Source of the DNA: an uncultured Bacteroidota bacterium
GTDB taxonomy: Bacteria; Bacteroidota; Bacteroidia; JABEUT01
Direction of reading: 5' to 3'
Length of the DNA stretch: 44,909 nt
Assembly (NCBI GenBank): GCA_903863935.1
Contig: CAIPDV010000088.1
Location: 1-44,909 of the forward strand
The notes under the pieces were generated by a model. It ran no database searches, was not told where the DNA came from, and was given only the letters and a program-made list of their open reading frames with translations. The position numbers and the translations under genes are program-made. Shown piece by piece: positions 17,522-24,682 of the stretch. Position 1 is the first letter of the stretch, and every line of letters starts with the position of its first letter.

Positions 17522-17641
17522 AATTATATGTCAGTACCCCTAAAGCACTGACATAAAAATAGGGCATTTAAAATTCTTACAATCAATTATATACAGCTAT
17601 ATGTCATAAAATGAATTTTTTGATTTTACTGACATATAATT
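17522..17641. repeat. Inverted-repeat pair with internal hairpin
   Basis: A perfect 15-bp inverted pair, AATTATATGTCAGTA at 17522-17536 and its complement at 17627-17641, bounds 120 bp. Inside, TATGTCAGT (17527-17535) also pairs perfectly with ACTGACATA (17547-17555) across an 11-nt loop, and further ATATGTCA copies occur. No coding sequence lies inside. It could be a degenerate small mobile element or a set of operator sites. Confidence 0.65.
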
Positions 17642-17865
17642 GATTTTCGGCCTCAAAAAAATCATGAAAAAATCAGTTGATTTTTACTTTTAACTCCCCC
17701 CCAGTCAATGACTTTTTAAGAAAACACTTTTTGGTGGCTTATTTTTGCATTGTAGTTGACAATAGTCTGTGGTGAGTTGTCAGGCATGGCTTACCATTTA
17801 CCACTGATAACTACCAACTGAATAATTATAACTGACTACTGATGACTGACTACTTTATATCGCTC

Positions 17866-17980
17866 CATTGCTTAGCATTGCAAAAAGCAATAGAATATTT
17901 TTTAAAATACTTTAAATCAGTTAATTATAAAACTAGGTTTTATTGCTATCTATTGCAAAATCCATTGCTTTTTATTGCAT
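17866..17980. repeat. Cluster of ATTGC/GCAAT pentamers upstream of hemE
   Basis: Seven or so ATTGC or GCAAT motifs are concentrated in about 115 bp (CCATTGCTTAGCATTGC, AGCAATAG, TTATTGCTATCTATTGC, CCATTGC, TTATTGC). They occur in both orientations with irregular spacing. They may be degenerate repeat remnants or binding sites for a regulator of hemE. The density is visible; the meaning is not. Confidence 0.45.
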
Positions 17981-18078
17981 TTTCCGGATGCTCCCCGCCA
18001 TTATTCACGGTGTAAAAAATACCCTCATAACTTGAAAAATTCTATAAAACAGAAAAATTAAAAGTCGGAAAATAGTGG

Positions 18079-18086
18079 TACGTTTG
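18079..18086 (+). promoter_or_regulatory. Putative -7 box of hemE, implying a nearly leaderless transcript
   Basis: TACGTTTG fits TAnnTTTG and ends only four bases before the hemE ATG. With the usual spacing the transcript would start at or next to the A of the ATG. Confidence 0.55.
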
Positions 18087-18090
18087 CACT

Positions 18091-19113
18091 ATGAAAAACG
18101 ACATTTTATTAAGAGCAGCCCGGGGCGAAGAAACAGAACGAGTGCCTGTCTGGATGATGCGCCAGGCTGGCCGTATACTGCCCGGTTACCGCAAAATAAG
18201 GGAAAGGGTAAAGGACTTTCAGGAACTTGTAAAGACCCCTGAACTGGCTTGTGAAGCGACTATTGAACCTGTCAATTTATTAGGTGTTGACGCTGCCATT
18301 ATTTTCTCCGACATACTTGTTGTACCTGAAGCCATGGGTCTGGATTACCAGATGCTAGAAAGCCGAGGACCTATTTTTGAAAAGACTATTCAAACTCAAA
18401 AAGATATAGATTCAATTAGAATAGGTTCTACCGAAAACTGGAATTACGTGGTGGAGGCTTTGAAGCTAACCCGCAAGGAACTGAATGAACGGGTTCCGCT
18501 TATTGGTTTTGCAGGAAGCCCCTGGACCATATTTGCTTATATGACCGAAGGAAAAGGGTCTAAAACATTTTCGGTTGCAAAACGGATGTTATACAGTAAC
18601 CCTGAAATGGCTCATGCCCTTTTGGATAAGATCACCCAAACCACCGTTAAATACCTGAAAGACCAGGTGAATGCAGGTGCCCAGATAGTTCAGATATTTG
18701 ATTCCTGGGGAGGAATACTTTCTCCTGAATCATACGAGGAGTTCTCATTGCCTTACATCGCTAAAATATGTGATGAACTAAGTAAACTGGTGCCCGTGAT
18801 TGCATTCCCGAAAGGAGCTTTCTTTTCAGCCAAAGCGATTGCCAAACTGAATTGCAATGCCATTAGTTTAGATTGGACGGTTGACCCTGCCGAAGCCAGA
18901 CAACTATTGCCAGGCAAGGTACTCCAGGGTAACCTGGACCCTTGTGTTCTATATGCCGAACATGCTGTAATTAAAGCTAAAACCCATAAAATGCTGGAAC
19001 AGTTCGGTTCTAAAAAGTACATAGCCAACCTGGGGCATGGGGTATATCCCGACATTCCTATGGATAATGTGAAGTTCTTTATAGATACCGTTAAGCAATA
19101 TCAAAGTAAATAA
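18091..19113 (+). CDS. hemE: Uroporphyrinogen decarboxylase
   Basis: A 340-residue enzyme of heme biosynthesis that removes the four acetate carboxyls of uroporphyrinogen III to give coproporphyrinogen III in the cytoplasm. The N-terminal signature VPVWMMRQAGRILPGYR (18-34, with the substrate-binding Arg24 and Arg28) is diagnostic. Further family marks are FSDILVVPEAMG near 71-82, FAGSPWTIFAYM near 139-150, IFDSWGG near 200-206 and LGHGVYPD near 315-322. The length is normal. It stands alone here, while another heme gene, hemJ, is about 8 kb downstream. The start is set by the promoter box just upstream and by the family N-terminus. Confidence 0.97.
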   Translation: MKNDILLRAARGEETERVPVWMMRQAGRILPGYRKIRERVKDFQELVKTPELACEATIEPVNLLGVDAAIIFSDILVVPEAMGLDYQMLESRGPIFEKTIQTQKDIDSIRIGSTENWNYVVEALKLTRKELNERVPLIGFAGSPWTIFAYMTEGKGSKTFSVAKRMLYSNPEMAHALLDKITQTTVKYLKDQVNAGAQIVQIFDSWGGILSPESYEEFSLPYIAKICDELSKLVPVIAFPKGAFFSAKAIAKLNCNAISLDWTVDPAEARQLLPGKVLQGNLDPCVLYAEHAVIKAKTHKMLEQFGSKKYIANLGHGVYPDIPMDNVKFFIDTVKQYQSK

Positions 19114-19181
19114 TCCGTTAAAGAAACCTACCCAACCTATTAGCACTGACTTACGTTATAGGATAATATAGGGATTTTTAC

Positions 19182-19189
19182 TATTTTTG
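19182..19189 (+). promoter_or_regulatory. Putative -7 box of the 704-residue surface protein gene
   Basis: TATTTTTG matches TAnnTTTG, 18 nt before the ATG at 19208. Confidence 0.45.
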
Positions 19190-19207
19190 TAACTTGCCAC
19201 ACTATAA

Positions 19208-21322
19208 ATGATATTTTGTACTAAGAAATATTTCCGCTTGCTTCTGGTTATTTTCCTTTTTGCAGGCTATGGCAAAGTTGAAGCACAGATTAGCGATTCC
19301 GTGAACATCCGTTGTGTGTCGGTGGATGCATTGGGTGATGTTACACTTACTTGGATTTTGCCTTCCAATACCAGTCTTATTGCTGATGGATACAATAATT
19401 ATACCGTATTAGCTTCACCCACCAATATAGTGGGCACATACAACCCGGTTGCAACTGTTACAAATCCGGCACAGAACTCCGTATTTATTCCTGTAGGTTC
19501 ACTTCCTAAATCTCCCAATGCAGGCAAGGTTTATTTTTATGTTTCCACAAACAATTCATCTACTAATGCTTACAATTCAAAAATAGACTCATCCATGTTT
19601 CTGAGTTTGGTTAACACAGGGGGTATAGCAGAATTGAGTTGGAATGGAATTGCAAATCCTCTTTATTCATCATCCAGCCGTTGGTTTAGGATATATCAGT
19701 CATATGGCCCAAGCTATACCTGGAACCTGATTGATTCGGTAAATGTTAATACCATAGCCGGTGGCTTATACAACTATTATGATACCATTACCCAATGTAA
19801 AGATTCGATAGATTATATGGTTCAAATTGATGACTCTATTGGGTGTACTTCCACTTCTAACTATACAGGCGCAACTTTTACGAATTCAAAACAACCTTCC
19901 ATTGTATATATGGATACTGTAAGTGTTTCCGGAAGCACAGTTAATGTAACATGGTCCTTACCTTTAGGCCGCAGGCGGAATGTGATTGGGTACATAATAT
20001 ATGAGTACATTAATACTATTTGGGTGCCTATTGACACCGTTTGGGGAATAAATAATACCACCTATAATTTTACAAAAGGAAACCCGGATAGCACGGGTTA
20101 TAGCTTCCTTATTGCCTGTTTAGATAGTTGTAACCAATTAGGCCCTCAAAGTCTCAACCAATCTACTATCTTTCTTCAAGAAAATCCGGAACCATGCGCC
20201 CAGCGTAACACACTTTCCTGGAACCAATATGTAAACCTGGTTGGTTCTGTTAAAGGGTATCGGGTTTATGTAAGTATCTCTAGCGGACCCTATCAGCTGC
20301 TTGGAACAACTGGTCCATCAACCCTACAATACATAGACAGTAACTTAACCACGAAAGAGTTGCGATGTTACATTGTTCAGGTAGTCGACTCCCTGAGGAA
20401 AGATACCACTGCATCTTCCAACATGGTTTGCTATTATGTTCAATCATCACCTAAACCAGCCTATAGATACCTGCGAACAGCCAGTGTCCAACTTTATAAC
20501 AACGGAATATTTGTTTCCGATTATATTGACACCCTTTCGGTGGCTATGAATTATGCATTCCAACGGGCGGATACTACAGGAGTTTACTCAACTATTTATA
20601 CGGCTCCAGCGCCGCATCACTTCACTGACCTAGTGAATTATGTAGATAATTCAGTAGATCCAAATGCGGAGAGCTACCAGTACAGGGTAGTTACCTTAGA
20701 TAGCTGTAATCTTGGAATCGACACTTCTAACATTGGAAAGACCGTATGTTTAAAGGCTATTGGTCAGGCTGACGGAAATAATGTGTTAACCTGGAATGAT
20801 TATGAAGGTTGGTTTATTAGTCCTTATGATTATCTGATATATCGTTCAGTTGATTCAATAAATTATGCTTTTGTCAATAGTGTTAATTACTCCAATGCAG
20901 GACAAAATACATATACCGACAATATTAAGGGTACCATTATTGGGCAAGGTACTTTCTATTATTACATATTAGCAAGAGAAAGGAATGGATTTCGTTCATT
21001 TTATGATACTTCATTCTCTAATGTTGCCAAAGCATACCAGGATCCGACCGTATTTATTCCCAATGCATTCAACCCTAAGGGGGTTAACCGCATATTTAAG
21101 CCTGTAGGGGTATTTATAGATGTTAAAGGATACGACTTTATCATTCTTAACCGCTGGGGAATTAAGGTGTTTGAAACCAACGACCCGAATGTTGGCTGGG
21201 ATGGAACCTATGCCGGAGGCAAGAAACCGGAACAGGAAGAAGTATATGTATATCTTCTTACCTACACATCAAGCAAGGGACAGTACTTCCAAAGGAAGGG
21301 CACTGTTACTATGCTGAAATAA
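19208..21322 (+). CDS. Surface protein with T9SS type B (gliding-motility-associated) C-terminal domain
   Basis: A 704-residue secreted protein. A signal peptide covers about 1-27 (MIFCTKKYFRLLLVIFLFAGYGKVEAQ). Four or more Fn3-like beta-sandwich units follow, recognisable by repeats of W-x-L-P, L-S-W-N, G-Y-x-x-Y and Y-x-D motifs (about 30-120, 130-215, 225-320, 325-405, 505-605). The last 90 residues are the CHU_C/gliding-motility-associated domain used as a type B sorting signal: PTVFIPNAFNPKGVNRIFKP, then IDVKGYDFIILNRWG, VFETNDPNVGWDG and a terminal beta strand. It has no enzyme motif and is probably a surface-exposed or secreted adhesin. It shares architecture with the 936-residue protein at 39474-42284, so the two are distant paralogues. 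Confidence 0.9.
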   Translation: MIFCTKKYFRLLLVIFLFAGYGKVEAQISDSVNIRCVSVDALGDVTLTWILPSNTSLIADGYNNYTVLASPTNIVGTYNPVATVTNPAQNSVFIPVGSLPKSPNAGKVYFYVSTNNSSTNAYNSKIDSSMFLSLVNTGGIAELSWNGIANPLYSSSSRWFRIYQSYGPSYTWNLIDSVNVNTIAGGLYNYYDTITQCKDSIDYMVQIDDSIGCTSTSNYTGATFTNSKQPSIVYMDTVSVSGSTVNVTWSLPLGRRRNVIGYIIYEYINTIWVPIDTVWGINNTTYNFTKGNPDSTGYSFLIACLDSCNQLGPQSLNQSTIFLQENPEPCAQRNTLSWNQYVNLVGSVKGYRVYVSISSGPYQLLGTTGPSTLQYIDSNLTTKELRCYIVQVVDSLRKDTTASSNMVCYYVQSSPKPAYRYLRTASVQLYNNGIFVSDYIDTLSVAMNYAFQRADTTGVYSTIYTAPAPHHFTDLVNYVDNSVDPNAESYQYRVVTLDSCNLGIDTSNIGKTVCLKAIGQADGNNVLTWNDYEGWFISPYDYLIYRSVDSINYAFVNSVNYSNAGQNTYTDNIKGTIIGQGTFYYYILARERNGFRSFYDTSFSNVAKAYQDPTVFIPNAFNPKGVNRIFKPVGVFIDVKGYDFIILNRWGIKVFETNDPNVGWDGTYAGGKKPEQEEVYVYLLTYTSSKGQYFQRKGTVTMLK

Positions 21323-21348
21323 CAACGTCTTAAAAAAAGCTGGAATTC

Positions 21349-21708
21349 TTATTTAATTATAATGGTAGTACTAACCGATTGCCCAATTGACAATTGAATA
21401 ATGCCTGAACCTTTAAGGGTATCGTTAAGGGCAAGTCCTTTTGCAACCGCAACATTAAATATAGCCGGAAGGGTAAAATCAAAATTGCATTTGCCTGAAG
21501 AGTTGGTAGTACCATTGCCTTCAACCTGTCCGTGAGGAGCATAAAGCTTAACGGTTGCACCGCTAACAGGGTTGCTGTTAGAGTCTTTCACTGTAATTAC
21601 AACAGGGCAATCAGTGGTTCCTTTCTGGCACGCTGTTTGAGAGCCAAAAATTGACAATAGAGCCAAAAAGGATAAGGAAAAACAGCTAAGGGTAATAATT
21701 TTCTTCAT
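21349..21708 (-). CDS. Small exported protein with carboxypeptidase-regulatory-like fold
   Basis: A 119-residue exported protein from the ATG at 21708. The ATG at 21744 would lie inside the -7 box, so I reject it. Residues 1-27 form a signal peptide with Cys27 in SQTACQKG, a weak lipobox, so it may be a lipoprotein. The remainder is one immunoglobulin-like domain of the CarboxypepD_reg type: VVITVKDSNSNPVSGATVKLY, then a TNSSGKCNFDF turn and a final strand ending VSTTIIIK. Such domains act as stalks or bind carbohydrate or protein partners; no specific function can be given. It lies convergent with the surface protein and divergent from the cyclophilin. Confidence 0.82.
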   Translation of the reverse strand: MKKIITLSCFSLSFLALLSIFGSQTACQKGTTDCPVVITVKDSNSNPVSGATVKLYAPHGQVEGNGTTNSSGKCNFDFTLPAIFNVAVAKGLALNDTLKGSGIIQLSIGQSVSTTIIIK

Positions 21709-21741
21709 GCAAACTGAAAAATCACGTACTTTTACGACGGG

Positions 21742-21749
21742 CAAATATA
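21742..21749 (-). promoter_or_regulatory. Putative -7 box that fixes the start of the small exported protein
   Basis: TATATTTG on the minus strand fits TAnnTTTG. It overlaps the upstream in-frame ATG at 21744 and so argues for the downstream ATG at 21708. Confidence 0.55.
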
Positions 21750-21763
21750 AACACTTTTACTAA

Positions 21764-22630
21764 ATGAAAGGAAAAATTCTAAAAACTCTTATCTTTTCAG
21801 TAATTACTTTAGTTACTGTTAATTCGTGCGTTGCACAAAAAGGAAATAAAAAATCGGTTAAGAAAGACGGGGAAACCAAGGTGCTTATTAAAACTACCAA
21901 GGGCAACATATTAGTTAAACTATATGATGAAACTCCTTTAACAAGGGATAATTTCATCAAACTTGTAAAACAAAAATATTACGATAGCACCCTATTTCAC
22001 AGGGTTATACAAGGATTTATGATTCAGGGTGGCGACCCACAATCGAAGAAAGCTAAGCCGGGTGTTATGCTGGGCAATGGAGATATAGGATATACTGTTC
22101 CCGCTGAGTTCAGGCCTGATCTTTTCCACAAGAAAGGAGCCTTGGCATGCGCCAGAAACGGGGATGAAGTAAACCCAACCAAAGCTTCATCAGGCTGCCA
22201 GTTTTATATTGCCCAAGGCAAAGTTTATAAGGATTCAGAGCTTACCATGATGGAAGAAAGGATAAATATGGGCTTAAAACAACAGATCTTCAGCAAGCTG
22301 ATTGAAAAACCTGAAAACCATGACCTGAAAATGAAGTTTGTTAAGTTTCAGAACGAAAGCAATATTGATAGTTTAAGGGCATTAGCAGCAAAAATTGAAC
22401 CTGAGATCGATACCATATATAGCAAGACACCTAAGTTTAAATATTCTGACGAGCAAAGAAAGGCATATACTACAATAGGTGGTGTTCCTCACCTGGATGG
22501 CAATTACACCGTTTTTGGCGAAGTGCTGGAAGGGCTTGAAGTGATAGATGCAATTGCATCTGTTAAAACTGGGCCTGCTGACCGACCAGTTGAAGATGTT
22601 AGGATAATAAGCATGGAGTTTGTGAAATAA
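21764..22630 (+). CDS. Cyclophilin-type peptidyl-prolyl isomerase, exported
   Basis: A 288-residue peptidyl-prolyl cis-trans isomerase, speeding proline isomerisation during folding of envelope proteins. A signal sequence ends at Cys22 (VNSCVAQ), so it is probably a periplasmic lipoprotein. The cyclophilin core has FHRVIQGFMIQGGDP (active-site Arg and Gln) near 78-92, and ALACARNGDEVNP and GCQFYIA near 125-150. The domain is split by a roughly 80-residue charged helical insert before HLDGNYTVFGEVLEGLEVID near 243-262, an arrangement I recall as usual in Bacteroidota. pheS starts three bases after its stop, so the genes are likely co-transcribed. Confidence 0.93.
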   Translation: MKGKILKTLIFSVITLVTVNSCVAQKGNKKSVKKDGETKVLIKTTKGNILVKLYDETPLTRDNFIKLVKQKYYDSTLFHRVIQGFMIQGGDPQSKKAKPGVMLGNGDIGYTVPAEFRPDLFHKKGALACARNGDEVNPTKASSGCQFYIAQGKVYKDSELTMMEERINMGLKQQIFSKLIEKPENHDLKMKFVKFQNESNIDSLRALAAKIEPEIDTIYSKTPKFKYSDEQRKAYTTIGGVPHLDGNYTVFGEVLEGLEVIDAIASVKTGPADRPVEDVRIISMEFVK

Positions 22631-22633
22631 GGT

Positions 22634-23662
22634 ATGGAAGACAAGATCAAATCCTATCTGGATGAAATTAACGGAATCGCTATCTCTACGGATGAACAGG
22701 CGGAACAATTCCGATTGAAATACCTGAGCAAAAAAGGACTTATCACCTCTCTTTTCGATGAATTTAAAACCATTGCACCGGAACAACGCAAAACAATCGG
22801 CAAAATACTGAACGAGCTAAAGCAGGCTGCCGAACTAAAACTTTCAGAAGCAAAGTCTGCCAGCCAGCCAACCTCTGCCGTAAGCAATGCCCAACTTGAT
22901 CTTTCTTTACCTTCCGACCCATTTAATCTTGGTTCAAGGCATCCTATTTCTATAATAAGAAAACAAATGACCGATATTTTTACTAAGATCGGTTTTGTTG
23001 TTTCCGAAGGCCCTGAAATTGAAGACGACTGGCATAACTTTGGTGCACTGAACTTTCCGGCAGACCATCCTGCCCGTGATATGCAGGACACCTTTTTTGT
23101 AGAAACAGAAGGCGATGAAAAATGGTTATTGCGTACCCACACTTCCTCAGTTCAGGTTAGGGTAATGGAGAACCAAAAGCCGCCTATACGTACCATTTCT
23201 CCGGGGCGTGTTTACCGTAACGAAACCATTTCAGCTCGTGCTCATTGCCAGTTTCACCAGGTGGAAGGCCTATATATTGATGAAGGAGTTTCATTTGCCG
23301 ACTTAAAGCAGACCCTTTACTATTTCGTTCAGGAAATGTTCGGAGATAAAATTGAAATACGTTTTCGTCCATCCTTTTTTCCATTTACCGAACCAAGTGC
23401 CGAGATGGATATCACCTGCCTGATATGCGAAGGGAAAGGCTGTCCGGTATGTAAGCATAGCGGCTGGGTAGAAATTTTAGGTTGTGGAATGGTTCATCCG
23501 AATGTGCTCGATAATTGCAAAATAGATAGTAAAGTTTACACCGGTTTTGCTTTTGGAATGGGTATTGAACGTATTGCCATGCTTAAATTCAGAGTGAACG
23601 ACCTTCGACTATTTTTTGAAAATGACATGAGGTTTTTATCGCAATTCAAATCGGTTATTTAA
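22634..23662 (+). CDS. pheS: Phenylalanyl-tRNA synthetase alpha subunit
   Basis: The 342-residue alpha subunit of the phenylalanyl-tRNA synthetase alpha2-beta2 enzyme, charging tRNA-Phe in the cytoplasm. The first 90 residues are the coiled-coil tRNA-binding arm. The class II catalytic core shows [13 protein letters not shown] near 98-111 (motif 1), [35 protein letters not shown]-type sequence near 118-155, [22 protein letters not shown] near 194-215 (motif 2) and [15 protein letters not shown] near 302-317 (motif 3). A Cys-rich loop near 253-270 ([17 protein letters not shown]) fits a structural metal site seen in some bacterial PheS. The beta subunit gene is not in this window. It lies three bases after the cyclophilin stop. 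Confidence 0.97.
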   Translation: MEDKIKSYLDEINGIAISTDEQAEQFRLKYLSKKGLITSLFDEFKTIAPEQRKTIGKILNELKQAAELKLSEAKSASQPTSAVSNAQLDLSLPSDPFNLGSRHPISIIRKQMTDIFTKIGFVVSEGPEIEDDWHNFGALNFPADHPARDMQDTFFVETEGDEKWLLRTHTSSVQVRVMENQKPPIRTISPGRVYRNETISARAHCQFHQVEGLYIDEGVSFADLKQTLYYFVQEMFGDKIEIRFRPSFFPFTEPSAEMDITCLICEGKGCPVCKHSGWVEILGCGMVHPNVLDNCKIDSKVYTGFAFGMGIERIAMLKFRVNDLRLFFENDMRFLSQFKSVI

Positions 23663-23671
23663 AAGTACGCT

Positions 23672-24568
23672 ATGAAGATTATTGAATGCCCACGCGATGC
23701 AATGCAGGGAATAGATGAATTTATTCCTACTGATATAAAAGTAAAGTACATCAATTCACTTCTGAAAGTAGGTTACGATACAATTGATGTGGGAAGTTTT
23801 GTTTCACCCAAAGCAATTCCGCAAATGAGGGATACAGCCGAGGTGTTAAAGAAAATAGACATGACCTGTAGGGCGACGACCCATGTGTCGTCCCAACATG
23901 ATGAGGGAACGACGACACGTAGGTCTTCTCTATTAGCCATCATTGCTAACCTGCGCGGAGCCCAGGATGCAGTACAGTTTGATGAGGTGAATTATTTAGG
24001 GTTCCCGTTTTCTATTTCTGAAACTTTTCAAAAAAGAAATGCAAATTCCACCATTGCGGAATCGCTCGTCCGCGTTGAAGAAATACAAAACTTATGCATT
24101 CAGCATAGAAAAGAGTTGGTAGTTTATTTATCAATGGCCTTCGGAAACCCATACGGAGATGAGTGGAGCAGCGATATTGCCATTCACTGGTCGCACAAGT
24201 TGCACGATATGGGAATTAAAATAATTGCTCTATCAGATACTATAGGAGTTTCAAACCCTGAAAATATAACTACACTATTTTCTGCACTCATACCTGAATT
24301 GAAAGATGTGGAATTTGGAGCACATTTACATACCACACCCGACAAATGGGAAGAAAAAGTTAATGCAGCATACAATAGCGGCTGCCGTCGCTTTGATGCC
24401 GCCATAAAGGGTTTTGGAGGTTGCCCCATGGCGAGTGATAAACTAACGGGTAACATGCCGACTGAAAACCTATTGAGCTATTTCAGAAACAAACAAATAC
24501 CGCTTTCGATAGACATGGATGCCTTTGCTCAATCGATGTTAATCGCTGGCGAAGTTTTTCCTCACTAA
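23672..24568 (+). CDS. Hydroxymethylglutaryl-CoA lyase with an in-frame palindromic insertion
   Basis: A 298-residue HMG-CoA lyase, cleaving HMG-CoA to acetyl-CoA and acetoacetate (leucine or ketone metabolism). Family marks: IECPRDAMQG near 3-12 with catalytic Arg and Asp, VGSFVSP near 43-49, HLHTT near 219-223 (metal ligands), and the signature SGCRRFDAAIKGFGGCPMA near 236-254 with the active-site Cys near 251. Residues 66-83, between KKIDM and LLAIIANLRGA, read CRATTHVSSQHDEGTTTR. I recall only about five or six residues in this interval in relatives. That extra DNA is palindromic and repeat-like (listed separately). The frame is intact, so the enzyme may still work. It follows pheS by nine bases. 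Confidence 0.9.
   Translation: MKIIECPRDAMQGIDEFIPTDIKVKYINSLLKVGYDTIDVGSFVSPKAIPQMRDTAEVLKKIDMTCRATTHVSSQHDEGTTTRRSSLLAIIANLRGAQDAVQFDEVNYLGFPFSISETFQKRNANSTIAESLVRVEEIQNLCIQHRKELVVYLSMAFGNPYGDEWSSDIAIHWSHKLHDMGIKIIALSDTIGVSNPENITTLFSALIPELKDVEFGAHLHTTPDKWEEKVNAAYNSGCRRFDAAIKGFGGCPMASDKLTGNMPTENLLSYFRNKQIPLSIDMDAFAQSMLIAGEVFPH
23863..23925. repeat. Palindromic repeat-like insert inside the HMG-CoA lyase gene
   Basis: The segment is bounded by GACCT (23863-23867) and AGGTC (23921-23925). It contains GACGAC/GTCGTC (23875-23880 with 23887-23892, 6-nt loop) and an alternative perfect pairing GTGTCGTC (23885-23892) with GACGACAC (23911-23918). The composition and symmetry differ from the surrounding gene and resemble small dispersed palindromes. 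Being in frame, it adds about 16 residues. Confidence 0.72.
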
Positions 24569-24682
24569 CTTAATTGTTGATTTATTTTATTATTAAACCT
24601 GATTACTAATCTAGTTAATACAAGAGGTTTTAACTAATCATTTCTCAAATCTTTCCTATCTTCACCGTCCATTTTAAAAATT

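Larger units (their letters stand above)
16952..18090. other. Gene-poor intergenic region rich in repeats and remnants
   Basis: The only long stretch without an intact gene. From left to right it holds AT-rich near-direct repeats (AAATTAGGAAT-like, 16975-17005), a four-hairpin symmetric element, a short repeat-like segment fused to a truncated Fic gene, two near-identical 13-mers (TTGTCACGCATTT at 17475 and TTGCCACGCATTT at 17497), a pair of 15-bp inverted repeats about 120 bp apart end to end, an orphan TAnnTTTG box (17740-17747), short runs of ACTGACTACT-like sequence (17831-17853), and a cluster of ATTGC motifs before hemE. Nothing in it looks like an intact gene or structured RNA gene. 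Confidence 0.7.

Noticed and set aside
17831-17853. ACTGACTACTGATGACTGACTACT-like run as a short tandem repeat or structured RNA
   Set aside because: Too short and imperfect, with no pairing partner and no promoter at a sensible distance.
21709-21744. ATG at 21744 for the small exported protein
   Set aside because: It lies within the TATATTTG promoter box, and starting at 21708 gives a normal signal peptide.
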